Below, in pieces: positions 1-5,622 of a DNA stretch of 8,843 bases. The stretch comes from Bifidobacteriaceae bacterium. GTDB taxonomy: Bacteria; Actinomycetota; Actinomycetes; Actinomycetales; WQXJ01. The stretch's first letter is position 1, and each line of letters starts with the position of its first letter. The notes under the pieces are model-generated. The model did no database searches. It worked only from the letters and a program-made list of their open reading frames with translations, and was not told the DNA's origin. The DNA is taken from contig JAISCU010000289.1 of the NCBI GenBank assembly GCA_031265345.1, positions 1-8,843 on the forward strand, read 5' to 3'. A program made the position numbers and the translations under genes.

Positions 1-1
1 G

Positions 2-499
2 CGCCCGTTCCTGACCGGGTCGGCGGCGCCGCGGGCGGTGGGCGTGTCCTCGACCGCCTCGCTGCAGCCTGCCGATCCGCCGCTGGTCGACATGATGCTG
101 GCGGCGGACGAGCCGGCCGCCTTGGCCCGCGCCCGCCAGTTGGAGGCCGACCCGCGACTCGGCTTCCTGATCTACTCCTCCTCCAAGGAGGCCTTCGCGC
201 GCTGGATCCGCCGCTGCGCCCCGCTCGACCGTTGGGCGGGCGAATCGATCCCGCTCAACGCCATCGCGCCAGGGGTCGTCGAGACTCCCATGACCAGGGA
301 ACTCCTGTCCACACCGGAGGGCCGCGAGCTGGCCTTCAAATCCACGCCCATGCCGCTGAACGGCCCCGCCGCGCCGCCCATCGCCCCGGCTCGCCTGCTC
401 GCCTGGCTGGCCTCGGAGGAGAACACCCACTTGTGCGGCCAAGTGGTCTTCATCGACGGCGGCACGGACGTGATCACGCGTCGCGATTCGACTTGGTGA
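2..499 (+). CDS. SDR family oxidoreductase, 3-alpha-HSD/carbonyl reductase-like (5' truncated)
   Basis: This is the C-terminal 165 residues of a short-chain dehydrogenase/reductase; the N-terminal Rossmann half with its glycine-rich cofactor loop lies outside the window. The frame is open from base 2 to the TGA at 497-499. The catalytic core is visible: a VSSTAS strand carrying the catalytic Ser (visible residues 15-20), then YSSSK with Tyr58 and Lys62, which fits the SDR YxxxK motif. LNAIAPGVVETPMT follows, the usual segment after the active site that contacts the cofactor. The end (VVFIDGGTDVITR) resembles the 3-alpha-hydroxysteroid dehydrogenase/carbonyl reductase branch, whose members also have an insert between the catalytic Ser and Tyr, as here. 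NAD(P)-dependent oxidoreduction of a carbonyl or alcohol is safe to infer, but the substrate is not. It ends 56 bases before nudC, which seems to have its own promoter. Confidence 0.88.
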   Translation, partial: RPFLTGSAAPRAVGVSSTASLQPADPPLVDMMLAADEPAALARARQLEADPRLGFLIYSSSKEAFARWIRRCAPLDRWAGESIPLNAIAPGVVETPMTRELLSTPEGRELAFKSTPMPLNGPAAPPIAPARLLAWLASEENTHLCGQVVFIDGGTDVITRRDSTW

Positions 500-543
500 C
501 GGACGCGGGCCGCCGCCGGCGCCAGGGGGCGGGCGCGCCGCGA

Positions 544-549
544 TAAGTT
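544..549 (+). promoter_or_regulatory. Candidate -10 element (TAAGTT) for leaderless nudC
   Basis: TAAGTT fits the actinobacterial TANNNT -10 consensus. Counting its last T as -7 puts +1 exactly at base 556, the first base of the GTG start of nudC. No purine-rich Shine-Dalgarno sequence precedes that GTG, and the GTG at 551 and ATG at 554 both run straight into TGA. This is what a leaderless mRNA would look like. No convincing -35 is seen, which is common for such promoters. This is inference from spacing only. Confidence 0.45.
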
Positions 550-555
550 TGTGAT

Positions 556-1344
556 GTGAAACACGTTGTCGGCGTCATTCCCGGCACCGCCCCGTGGTTG
601 CTGATGGCGGGCCACCAGTTGGCCGATGCCGCGCACTTGCTTCCCGCCGTCGCCCCGGATCCCGTCGGCGATGGAATAAGCATGATTCTGGCGGCGCCGG
701 GGGCTCCCGCCCCGCCTGGGACCGCTTGGACACCGGCGCGGACGGCGCTGCCCGCTCTGCCGCCGGCCACCCAGCCGATCGCCCTGCGGGCGCTGGCCGT
801 CGCCAACTGGCGCGACCGGTCCCGCTTCTGCCCGGCCTGCGGCGGCCCGGTCGAGCCCGATCCGGCCCGCGAGGGCTACTTGTGCGTGCGTGAGGACCGG
901 CCGGTCTTCCCCCGCACCGACCCCTGCGTGATCACGGCCATCCTCGACGCGGACGACCGGCTGCTACTGTCCCACGCGGCCAACCACCCGCCCGGCCTGT
1001 TCACCTTGGTGGCCGGGTTCGTCGAGGCGGGCGAACCGCTCGAGGACGCGGTCCGCCGCGAGGCGCTGGAGGAAGTCGGCCTCGAGGTGATCAAACCCCG
1101 GTTCATCCGCTCGCAGGCGTGGCCGTTCCCAGGCTCTTTGATGGCCTCTTTCACAGCCTTGGCGCCGCAGACGGAGATCACCGTCGATGGCGTCGAGATC
1201 ACCGACGCCAGCTGGTTCACCCGTCCTGAGCTGACCCGGCTGCTCACCGCTGGCCGGATCGGCCTGCCGCTGGACTACTCCGTCGCCCGCCGCACCATCG
1301 AGGCCTGGCGCGAGGGCACGCTCCCCGAATCGGTCCTCGCCTGA
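556..1344 (+). CDS. nudC: NADH pyrophosphatase / Nudix hydrolase, NudC family
   Basis: This 262-residue protein is close to the roughly 257 residues of E. coli NudC. The family cleaves NAD(H) to NMN(H) and AMP, and some members remove NAD caps from RNA. Order of parts: a variable N-terminal domain (1-85); a zinc-ribbon region with Cys92-x2-Cys95 and Cys110; a Nudix fold with a complete Nudix box (Gly154 to Leu176, GX5EX7REXXEEXGL, catalytic glutamates at 169 and 172-173); and SQAWPFPGS (186-194), the signature separating NADH pyrophosphatases from other Nudix enzymes (family form SQPWPFPxS). The fourth zinc ligand is absent: where E. coli has CxxC, this protein has Cys110 followed by Glu113. 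The GTG at 556 is chosen because the two upstream starts are closed at once and it sits 7 bases after a TAAGTT -10. It is convergent with ispH. Confidence 0.93.
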   Translation: MKHVVGVIPGTAPWLLMAGHQLADAAHLLPAVAPDPVGDGISMILAAPGAPAPPGTAWTPARTALPALPPATQPIALRALAVANWRDRSRFCPACGGPVEPDPAREGYLCVREDRPVFPRTDPCVITAILDADDRLLLSHAANHPPGLFTLVAGFVEAGEPLEDAVRREALEEVGLEVIKPRFIRSQAWPFPGSLMASFTALAPQTEITVDGVEITDASWFTRPELTRLLTAGRIGLPLDYSVARRTIEAWREGTLPESVLA

Positions 1345-1379
1345 CCCGCCAGTCGCCCCAATCGGTGCCCCGACACAAT

Positions 1380-1460
1380 TGGGGACAGTCCCCATTACTG
1401 CTGAGAACCATTCTCAGATGAAATGGGGACAGTCCCCATTACTGCTGAGAACCGTTCTCG
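1380..1460. repeat. Tandem pair of 37-bp palindromic elements (GGGGACAGTCCCC family)
   Basis: Two copies, 1380-1416 and 1424-1460, lie 44 bases apart and differ at only two of 37 positions. Each starts with the palindrome GGGGA-CAG-TCCCC, extended to an 8-bp stem in copy 2 (1422-1440), then ATTACTG, then a second hairpin built on CTGAGAA/TTCTC. The element lies at the convergent ends of nudC and ispH. It resembles short intergenic palindromic repeats (REP-like); I could not check for further copies in the genome. Confidence 0.85.
1401..1417. terminator. Hairpin downstream of nudC (possible terminator)
   Basis: A perfect 7-bp inverted repeat, CTGAGAA / CCA loop / TTCTCAG, lies 57 bases after the nudC stop. 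There is no T-run on either strand, so it is not a standard intrinsic terminator. High-GC actinobacteria often terminate at such hairpins without a U-tract, so a bidirectional role is possible but unproven. Confidence 0.35.
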
Positions 1461-1465
1461 GCAGT
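1441..1465. terminator. 11-bp stem hairpin overlapping the ispH stop codon
   Basis: An 11-bp stem with a 3-base CCG loop spans 1441-1451 and 1455-1465. All pairs are Watson-Crick on the plus-strand RNA except one U-G wobble (1446 with 1460); on the minus-strand RNA that position is a C-A mismatch. The stem includes the last base of the ispH stop (minus strand TGA, 1467-1465). It is the strongest hairpin in the nudC/ispH convergent gap and so the best candidate for a transcription end. It has no T-tract. Confidence 0.45.
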
Positions 1466-2442
1466 CAGGCCCGGTGCGGCAGCTGCGGCACTGGTTGGCC
1501 GGCCGACTCCATGTCCTTGCGCAAGTCGCGTGGCAGCGCGAACGCCAGCGCGTCCGAGTCCGCCGCCACCTCCTCGCAGTCCTCGAACCCCAGGTCCGCC
1601 AGCCGCGCCAGGACCTCCCCCACCAGGACTTCGGGCACCGAGGCGCCGGACGTCAGGCCCACCGAAGAGGCGCCCGCCAGCCAGTCCGCCTGGACCTCGG
1701 CGGCCGAATCGACCCGGTAGGCGGCCTTGGCGCCATGTTGCAGAGCCACCTCGACCAAGCGCACCGAATTGGACGAATTGGCCGAGCCCACCACGATCAT
1801 CACATCGCACCGCCGCGCCAGTTGCTTGACCGCTCCCTGGCGGTTCTGCGTGGCGTAACAGATGTCATCCGACGGCGGGTCGGTCAACTGGGCGAAGCGA
1901 TCCCGCAGCCGGTCCACCGTCGCCAAGGTCTCATCGACCGACAGGGTGGTCTGGGACAGCCAGGCCACCCTGGTCGGATCGGGCACCTCGACAGTGTCCG
2001 CCTCCTCCGGCGAGTCGATCACCTGGATCGACTCGGGGGCCTCGCCCGCCGTGCCCTCCACCTCCTCGTGCCCCTGATGGCCAATCAGCACGATCGAGTA
2101 GCCCCGACCAGCGAATTTGCCGACCTCGCGATGGACCTTGGTGACCAACGGACAGGTCGCGTCGATCACCGCCAGGCCGCGGGAATCCGCCTCGGCCCGC
2201 ACCGCGGGGGAAACACCGTGCGCGGAGAACACCACCCGCGCGCCAGCGGGAACCTGGTCCAGTTCGGACACGAACACCGCGCCAGCCTCCGCCAAGCGGT
2301 CCACCACATGTTTGTTGTGGACGATCTCCTTGCGGACATAGACCGGCGGCCCGTACAACTCCAGCGCCCGTTCCACCGTCTCGACCGCCCGGTCCACGCC
2401 CGCGCAATAGCCGCGCGGGGCGGCCAGGAGCACCTTCCCCAT
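1465..2442 (-). CDS. ispH: 4-hydroxy-3-methylbut-2-enyl diphosphate reductase (IspH/LytB)
   Basis: 325 residues. This is the last enzyme of the MEP isoprenoid pathway: it converts HMBPP to IPP and DMAPP through a [4Fe-4S] cluster in the cytoplasm. Family landmarks are all present. The three cluster cysteines are Cys13 ([12 protein letters not shown]), Cys97 (DATCPLV) and Cys195 (DDICYAT). The substrate-binding histidines are His42 (VHNKHVV), His75 (SAHGVSP) and His125, with the proton-relay Glu127 in [17 protein letters not shown] (164-172), SSNS (223-226) and Ser268 complete the diphosphate pocket. Numbering is offset by about +1 from E. coli up to residue 127. The ATG at 2442 directly follows the stop of the SRPBCC gene (TAG then ATG, no gap), so translation is probably coupled. 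The last ~35 residues are a polar tail that adds no recognised domain. Confidence 0.97.
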   Translation of the reverse strand: MGKVLLAAPRGYCAGVDRAVETVERALELYGPPVYVRKEIVHNKHVVDRLAEAGAVFVSELDQVPAGARVVFSAHGVSPAVRAEADSRGLAVIDATCPLVTKVHREVGKFAGRGYSIVLIGHQGHEEVEGTAGEAPESIQVIDSPEEADTVEVPDPTRVAWLSQTTLSVDETLATVDRLRDRFAQLTDPPSDDICYATQNRQGAVKQLARRCDVMIVVGSANSSNSVRLVEVALQHGAKAAYRVDSAAEVQADWLAGASSVGLTSGASVPEVLVGEVLARLADLGFEDCEEVAADSDALAFALPRDLRKDMESAGQPVPQLPHRA

Positions 2443-3207
2443 CTAGTCGGCGTCCTCGGCGGCTGCGACCAGGGCGGCGTCGGGGCCCGCGGCCGCGGGG
2501 GGCTGCCCGGCGGCATCGTCAAACTGGTCGGTGTCCTCATGGACCAGGCCGGGCTCGCAACCAGCGAGGTCCGCCAGCCAGACGCCCTCGGCGCGCCGCT
2601 TGATCCCGACCAGCATGGCGCGGCTCATCACGAAACTGACCCACGCGACCGCCTTGACGGTGACGCCGACAGCCCATTTGGCCCAGGCGTAACGCTCGCG
2701 CACCACCAGCCGCGTCCCCGCAGGACCTTCCGGCTCCAGCACAAAAGCCCAGCTAAAGTCCATGTCAACCGGCGCGGCCTGGGAGTCTTCGCCGTGCAGC
2801 ACCAAGGCCTTGCGATCTTCGAGCACGGCCACGCGCAGGCAGGCCGGCTCGGCCAGGACCACCTTGTCCCCAACCGTCAGCCGCTGCCATTCGGGGTGGA
2901 CCGAGTCGGCGCTGTGAATGTTCAGACCGGCCAGGTTCTCGAGCCAGTCGTAAGAGTAGAAGCCGCCCTTGTCCTGCCCCAATTGGACCAGCCAGGGCCA
3001 GACCACATCCGGCGGAGCGTCGATCCCGATGGCGCGAGTCGCCTGATAGCCCGGCTGCGGCACCAGGTCATCGCCCGGCAGGACCGCGCGTTGCTCGGCG
3101 GCGGTGGCGCCCCAACGCCGCTGCCATCGCCAGGTCGCCAACGCGCCCGCCCCGGCTCCGGCCATCAGCAAATGCCATAGCACGACTCTCGCTTTGCTTT
3201 TCGCCAT
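2443..3207 (-). CDS. SRPBCC (polyketide cyclase/START-like) family protein with N-terminal membrane segment
   Basis: 254 residues. Residues 8-26 (VVLWHLLMAGAGAGALATW) form one likely membrane helix. A segment of the type RWGATAAEQRAVLPGDDLVPQP follows (32-52), and then an SRPBCC helix-grip domain from about 55 to 205. The core TRAIGIDAPPDVVWPWLVQLG with GGFYSYDWLENL (81-92) is typical of an actinobacterial SRPBCC group with no assigned ligand. A second hydrophobic stretch at 178-200 may be the long C-terminal helix of the fold or a membrane contact. The tail after 225 is acidic and Ala/Pro-rich. ATG at 3207 is chosen because a GGGAG Shine-Dalgarno lies 9 bases upstream (plus-strand 3217-3221). 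The open frame continues upstream to 3720, but only through the hairpin repeats and antisense to the next gene. It is fused end to start with ispH, suggesting a two-gene operon. A lipid or isoprenoid ligand would fit this partner but is speculation. Confidence 0.85.
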   Translation of the reverse strand: MAKSKARVVLWHLLMAGAGAGALATWRWQRRWGATAAEQRAVLPGDDLVPQPGYQATRAIGIDAPPDVVWPWLVQLGQDKGGFYSYDWLENLAGLNIHSADSVHPEWQRLTVGDKVVLAEPACLRVAVLEDRKALVLHGEDSQAAPVDMDFSWAFVLEPEGPAGTRLVVRERYAWAKWAVGVTVKAVAWVSFVMSRAMLVGIKRRAEGVWLADLAGCEPGLVHEDTDQFDDAAGQPPAAAGPDAALVAAAEDAD

Positions 3208-3290
3208 AGTTCCAGTCTCCCACTCAGCGGCCGCCGCTGCCGCCCGGCCCGGTTGCGGCGCCGCTCGCATGGTCGGAGTCGGCCAGTCCC

Positions 3291-3484
3291 GGACCAAACC
3301 CGCAACAACAGGCCCCGCCCGCCGTGTTGGCACGGGTTTCGTACCGCCATGGACGATGCCGCGCCCCGACGGCCCGCGTCGCCCCAGGCCACAGGCCCAG
3401 CCCGGCAGCCACCCAACTGCGCACCCGGACGAAACCCGCAACAACAGGCCCCGTCCGCCGTGTTGGCACGGGTTTCGTACCGCC
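3291..3484. repeat. Hairpin-repeat array 1 (hairpins A and B, type-1 linker)
   Basis: Two 58-bp hairpin units (A 3291-3348, B 3427-3484) are separated by a 78-bp linker, period 136 bp. In B the outer arms ACGAAACCCG (3429-3438) and CGGGTTTCGT (3469-3478) are exact reverse complements. An inner stem CAACA (3439-3443) pairs with TGTTG (3461-3465), leaving a 17-base loop and a GCA bulge. In A the left arm is ACCAAACCCG, with one mismatch. The array fills the 311-base gap between the nuclease stop (3519) and the SRPBCC start (3207). The rest of that gap (3208-3290 and 3485-3518) holds only the SRPBCC ribosome site and unremarkable GC-rich sequence. No promoter is evident. Confidence 0.9.
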
Positions 3485-3518
3485 CTCGCGCCAAGCGCGC
3501 GATGGACACGCGCTCCGT

Positions 3519-4466
3519 CTAGCGCGAGACGCGACGGAATGCGGTCGCTAATCGAGCCAGCATCCCCGCTGGCTGCCGCAGGTCCTCGTAGGTGGCCTCG
3601 AGCACAATCCAACCCATTTCTTGAAGGCCGCCCCGACGATAGACATCGCTGTAGGACTGTCCCGGATCGTTGAAGTGCTGCCGGCCGTGATATTCGAGGG
3701 CGATTCCGGCGTCGGGCCAACTGAGATCCAAGTACCGGTCGCGTCCTTGGATTCGAACCAGATGGTTGACAGCGGGTTCAGGGAAACCCGCATCCACAAC
3801 GGCTAGCCGCAACCAGGTCTCGGTCAGCGAATCCGTGCCCGCTTTGACATGCCTGAACAATTCGCGCACCAACGGCGCACCCCGGCGCGGCCCCCAATCA
3901 GCGATCCGTTCAGCGAACTCGCCGTGAGCGATCATCGGATTGACGCGCCGCACCAGCGCGTCACCCAGTTGGACGGCCTGCAAGAACGCTTGCTTCGCAG
4001 GGTCAACGAACGATCCACGCACCGTCGCCCTCTTCTCACGCCCTGGCGTCCACGGCTCGACACCCATGTGCGGCAAAGCCGCTCTCGCCCAACAATGCGC
4101 GGGCTCAGCGATCAGTTGGCCGGGATCCCACAATCCGGGCATGACGCGCTCCCGATGAGCAGCAATCTCTGGGCGAACCGGTCCTCGCCTGGCCGTCCAT
4201 GGGACCGCGACGTCGATGGGGCCAGACGGATCGAATCCGTCAGGGATGGCAACCTTCTTGATCGCCAGCGCGGTCAACCCGCTGATCAGCGAACCGGGCG
4301 GGCTGACCGCCAGGGCCGCTCGTCCTCTGTGGATCAGCCTGTCGAAGTCGCTCATTGGCGACCCGCTGCCTTCAAGGTACACGCCACGCATCAGACGCCG
4401 GTCGTCTCGGACCAGGTGTTTGGTCTGAGCCCGGCTCAGTTGGGAGGCCCTCACGATTGGATCCAT
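3519..4466 (-). CDS. AbiEi-like N-terminus plus DUF559/Vsr-type endonuclease domain protein
   Basis: 315 residues, of a protein type common in actinobacteria. The first ~30 residues (MDPIVRASQLSRAQ, HLVRDDRRLMRGVYL) look like the short winged-helix start of AbiEi-type (type IV antitoxin) proteins, in which a DNA-binding region ends in 'RGVY'. The middle (45-200) has no motif I can name. The C-terminus (about 210-312) is a DUF559/Vsr-like PD-(D/E)XK nuclease fold: Glu216 in the leading helix, Asp247 (YLDLSW), Glu258 with His260 (ALEYHGRQHF), then GWIVLEATYEDL (285-296). The catalytic acids are intact, so an active DNase is plausible; the target and role are unknown. The ATG at 4466 is preferred because family-like sequence starts there; its Shine-Dalgarno is weak. 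The frame extends upstream to 4676 only through repeat DNA. It has no operon partner and is flanked on both sides by hairpin arrays. Confidence 0.78.
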   Translation of the reverse strand: MDPIVRASQLSRAQTKHLVRDDRRLMRGVYLEGSGSPMSDFDRLIHRGRAALAVSPPGSLISGLTALAIKKVAIPDGFDPSGPIDVAVPWTARRGPVRPEIAAHRERVMPGLWDPGQLIAEPAHCWARAALPHMGVEPWTPGREKRATVRGSFVDPAKQAFLQAVQLGDALVRRVNPMIAHGEFAERIADWGPRRGAPLVRELFRHVKAGTDSLTETWLRLAVVDAGFPEPAVNHLVRIQGRDRYLDLSWPDAGIALEYHGRQHFNDPGQSYSDVYRRGGLQEMGWIVLEATYEDLRQPAGMLARLATAFRRVSR

Positions 4467-4570
4467 CCGGACAGCCTGACGCGGAGTTCCCGCCCGAGCC
4501 ACCAAAATGGCGATCCAAGTCCAGGATTTCGCGCTCGGCGCAGCGGTCTGCCGGGTTCGCTGCCCCGGCC

Positions 4571-4998
4571 ACGAACGATGCCGCGCCCCGGCGGTCCGCG
4601 TCACTCCAGACCACAGCCCCGGACCGCCCAGCGCCAGACCCGACGCGCGGACTCGTCCGGACGAAACCCACAACAACAGGTCCCGGCCGCCCAGTTGGCA
4701 CGGGTTCGGTACTGGTGCGGTCGCCCCTGGCGCCGGGCCACCCGCGTCGCCTCAGGCCACAGGCCCAGCCCGGCAGCCGCCCAATCGCGCACCCGGACCA
4801 AACCCGCAACAACAGGCACCTCCCGCCGTGTTGGCACGGGTTTCGTACCGCCATGCACGATGCCGCGCCCCGACGGCCCACGTCGCCCCAGGCCACAGTC
4901 CCGCAGCGCCAGGTGCCAGACCCGACGCGCGGAGCCGTCTGGACGAAACCCGCAACAACAGGTCCCGGCCGCCCAGTTGGCACGGGTTTCGTACCGCC
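4571..4998. repeat. Hairpin-repeat array 2 (hairpins C, D, E with alternating linkers)
   Basis: Three 58-bp hairpin units (C 4659-4716, D 4795-4852, E 4941-4998) have the same ends as those in array 1: GGACGAAACCC or GGACCAAACCC at one end and CACGGGTTTCGTACCGCC at the other (degenerate in C). C and E carry the core GTCCCGGCCGCCCAGTTGG; D carries the array-1 type CCGCCGTGTTGG. Linkers before C and E are 88 bp and align without gaps (4571-4658 with 4853-4940). The linker before D is 78 bp and matches the A-B linker closely over its last 54 bases (4 differences). The result is a dimeric unit of 282 bp. The orientation is the same as array 1. No open frame across it looks like a real protein. 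Confidence 0.9.
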
Positions 4999-5110
4999 AG
5001 GGACGATGCCGCCGCCACACACCCCGCGCCGCGACAGCCGTCGACGACGCGGCGGGCAGCCGGGACGGATCGTGGCCTGTGAGAAACCAGCGGGACGGGG
5101 CGGCGGCATC
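4999..5110. other. Gene-free GC-rich stretch between array 2 and the IS
   Basis: The first bases (GGACGATGCCG, 5001-5011) look like the start of another linker, so array 2 seems to have lost or diverged its next unit here. The remainder is GC-rich and shows no gene. It is probably the original upstream region of the fumarase gene, now separated from that gene by the IS. Confidence 0.5.
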
Positions 5111-5119
5111 GTGCAAATT
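5111..5119. repeat. Left target-site duplication (GTGCAAATT)
   Basis: The 9-bp sequence GTGCAAATT directly before the IS left end is repeated directly after its right end (7038-7046). This marks the insertion boundaries and implies a fairly recent transposition, since both copies are still identical. Confidence 0.92.
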
Positions 5120-5168
5120 GGGTGTGAGTCGGTTTTGTGTCGTGTCCGCGTTCGGGCTGGTGGGCGGC

Positions 5169-5199
5169 GTAGTCTGGGATAGAACATATCCCGGACTAC
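5169..5199 (+). promoter_or_regulatory. 31-bp imperfect palindrome before the transposase ribosome site
   Basis: GTAGTCTGGGA (5169-5179) and TCCCGGACTAC (5189-5199) form an 11-bp stem with one G-U pair and a 9-base loop. It ends one base before the Shine-Dalgarno GGAGGAGG (5200-5207). It could be a repressor or transposase binding site, or an RNA hairpin that modulates transposase translation or blocks read-in translation from outside. Which of these applies is not shown by the sequence. Confidence 0.55.
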
Positions 5200-5211
5200 G
5201 GAGGAGGACCC

Positions 5212-5622
5212 GTGGCACGCTTCGAGGACCAGACGACCGAGACGCTCACGGAGCGGCGGAACGCGCTCGCGCGGGGCCTGGCCGGCGCCGCCGACTTCAC
5301 GCCCGGCACCCTCCAGGAGGAGTGGGGCCGGTGCGGGAAGCCCGGCTGCCGCTGCCACCAGGAGGGCGACCCGGGCCACGGCCCGAGGTACTCGCTCATG
5401 CGTTACGAGCAGGGCCGCCCGGTCAAACGCAAAGTGCCCGCCCGTCTCGCGGACCAGGCCAGGGCGAGGACCGAGGCTTGGGCGGCGTTCAAGTCCGCGT
5501 GCGCCGAGATAGCCGACGTCAACGCGGAGCTGTCCCGCAGATGGCTGGCGGGCGGGACCGCACCCGAGGCCGCCACGTGCGGCCAAAGGGGGGGCTTCGG
5601 GCCCAGGCCTCGCAGGCCCTGA
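5212..5622 (+). CDS. ISKra4 transposase first frame (DUF6788-like, OrfA)
   Basis: 136 residues from a GTG with a strong Shine-Dalgarno, GGAGGAGG (5200-5207), ending at TGA 5620-5622. The core matches the small DUF6788-type proteins or domains that accompany such transposases: [21 protein letters not shown] with Cys41, Cys46, Cys48 and His49 (probable metal site), then HGPRY (56-60), then basic and helical sequence ([20 protein letters not shown]). The last nine residues, beyond the slippery site (GFGPRPRRP), are just frame run-out. The unshifted product may be a DNA-binding accessory or a regulator of transposition. The main product is expected to be the -1 fusion with the downstream frame. 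Confidence 0.8.
   Translation: MARFEDQTTETLTERRNALARGLAGAADFTPGTLQEEWGRCGKPGCRCHQEGDPGHGPRYSLMRYEQGRPVKRKVPARLADQARARTEAWAAFKSACAEIADVNAELSRRWLAGGTAPEAATCGQRGGFGPRPRRP

Noticed and set aside
1423..3180. 585-residue plus-strand frame
   Set aside because: It is antisense to ispH and the SRPBCC gene, both of which have unmistakable family motifs. The translation is a low-complexity, Arg/His/Gln-rich shadow.
3208..3720. N-terminal extension of the SRPBCC protein upstream of 3207
   Set aside because: The extension would be encoded by hairpin repeats and the antisense strand of the nuclease gene. The ATG at 3207 has a ribosome site and is followed by a sensible membrane segment.
4467..4676. N-terminal extension of the nuclease upstream of 4466
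   Set aside because: The extra 70 residues come from hairpin C and its linker, and the family-like sequence starts at ATG 4466.
3291..4998. CRISPR array
   Set aside because: Repeats are 58 bp with long internal hairpins, and the 78-88 bp linkers are themselves repeated rather than unique. There are only 2-3 units per site and no cas gene in the window.
3291..4998. Integron attC sites flanking a gene cassette
   Set aside because: The units are imperfect inverted repeats containing CAAC and GTTG, but the right side reads GTTGGCA rather than the GTTRRRY core. They occur as tandem copies with conserved linkers, and no integrase is present.
5111..5130. 12-bp target duplication (GTGCAAATTGGG)
   Set aside because: The extra GGG on the left belongs to the inverted repeat GGGTGTGAGTC, which is matched by CACCC at the right end. 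The symmetrical reading gives 9 bp; the additional match arises because the flank also happens to be G-rich.
3849..5210. Long plus-strand reading frame running into the transposase frame
   Set aside because: It is antisense to the nuclease gene, then crosses the hairpin arrays. The translated peptide is repetitive and Arg/Pro-rich. It stays open only because of GC content; the real transposase begins at GTG 5212 with a Shine-Dalgarno in another frame.
4601..5218. Minus-strand frames in the arrays encoding repeated peptides such as TKPVPTRR...PVVAGFV
   Set aside because: Similar repeated peptides appear in several frames because the DNA is repeated. There is no ribosome site, no codon bias and no conserved domain, and the frames run on into the IS.
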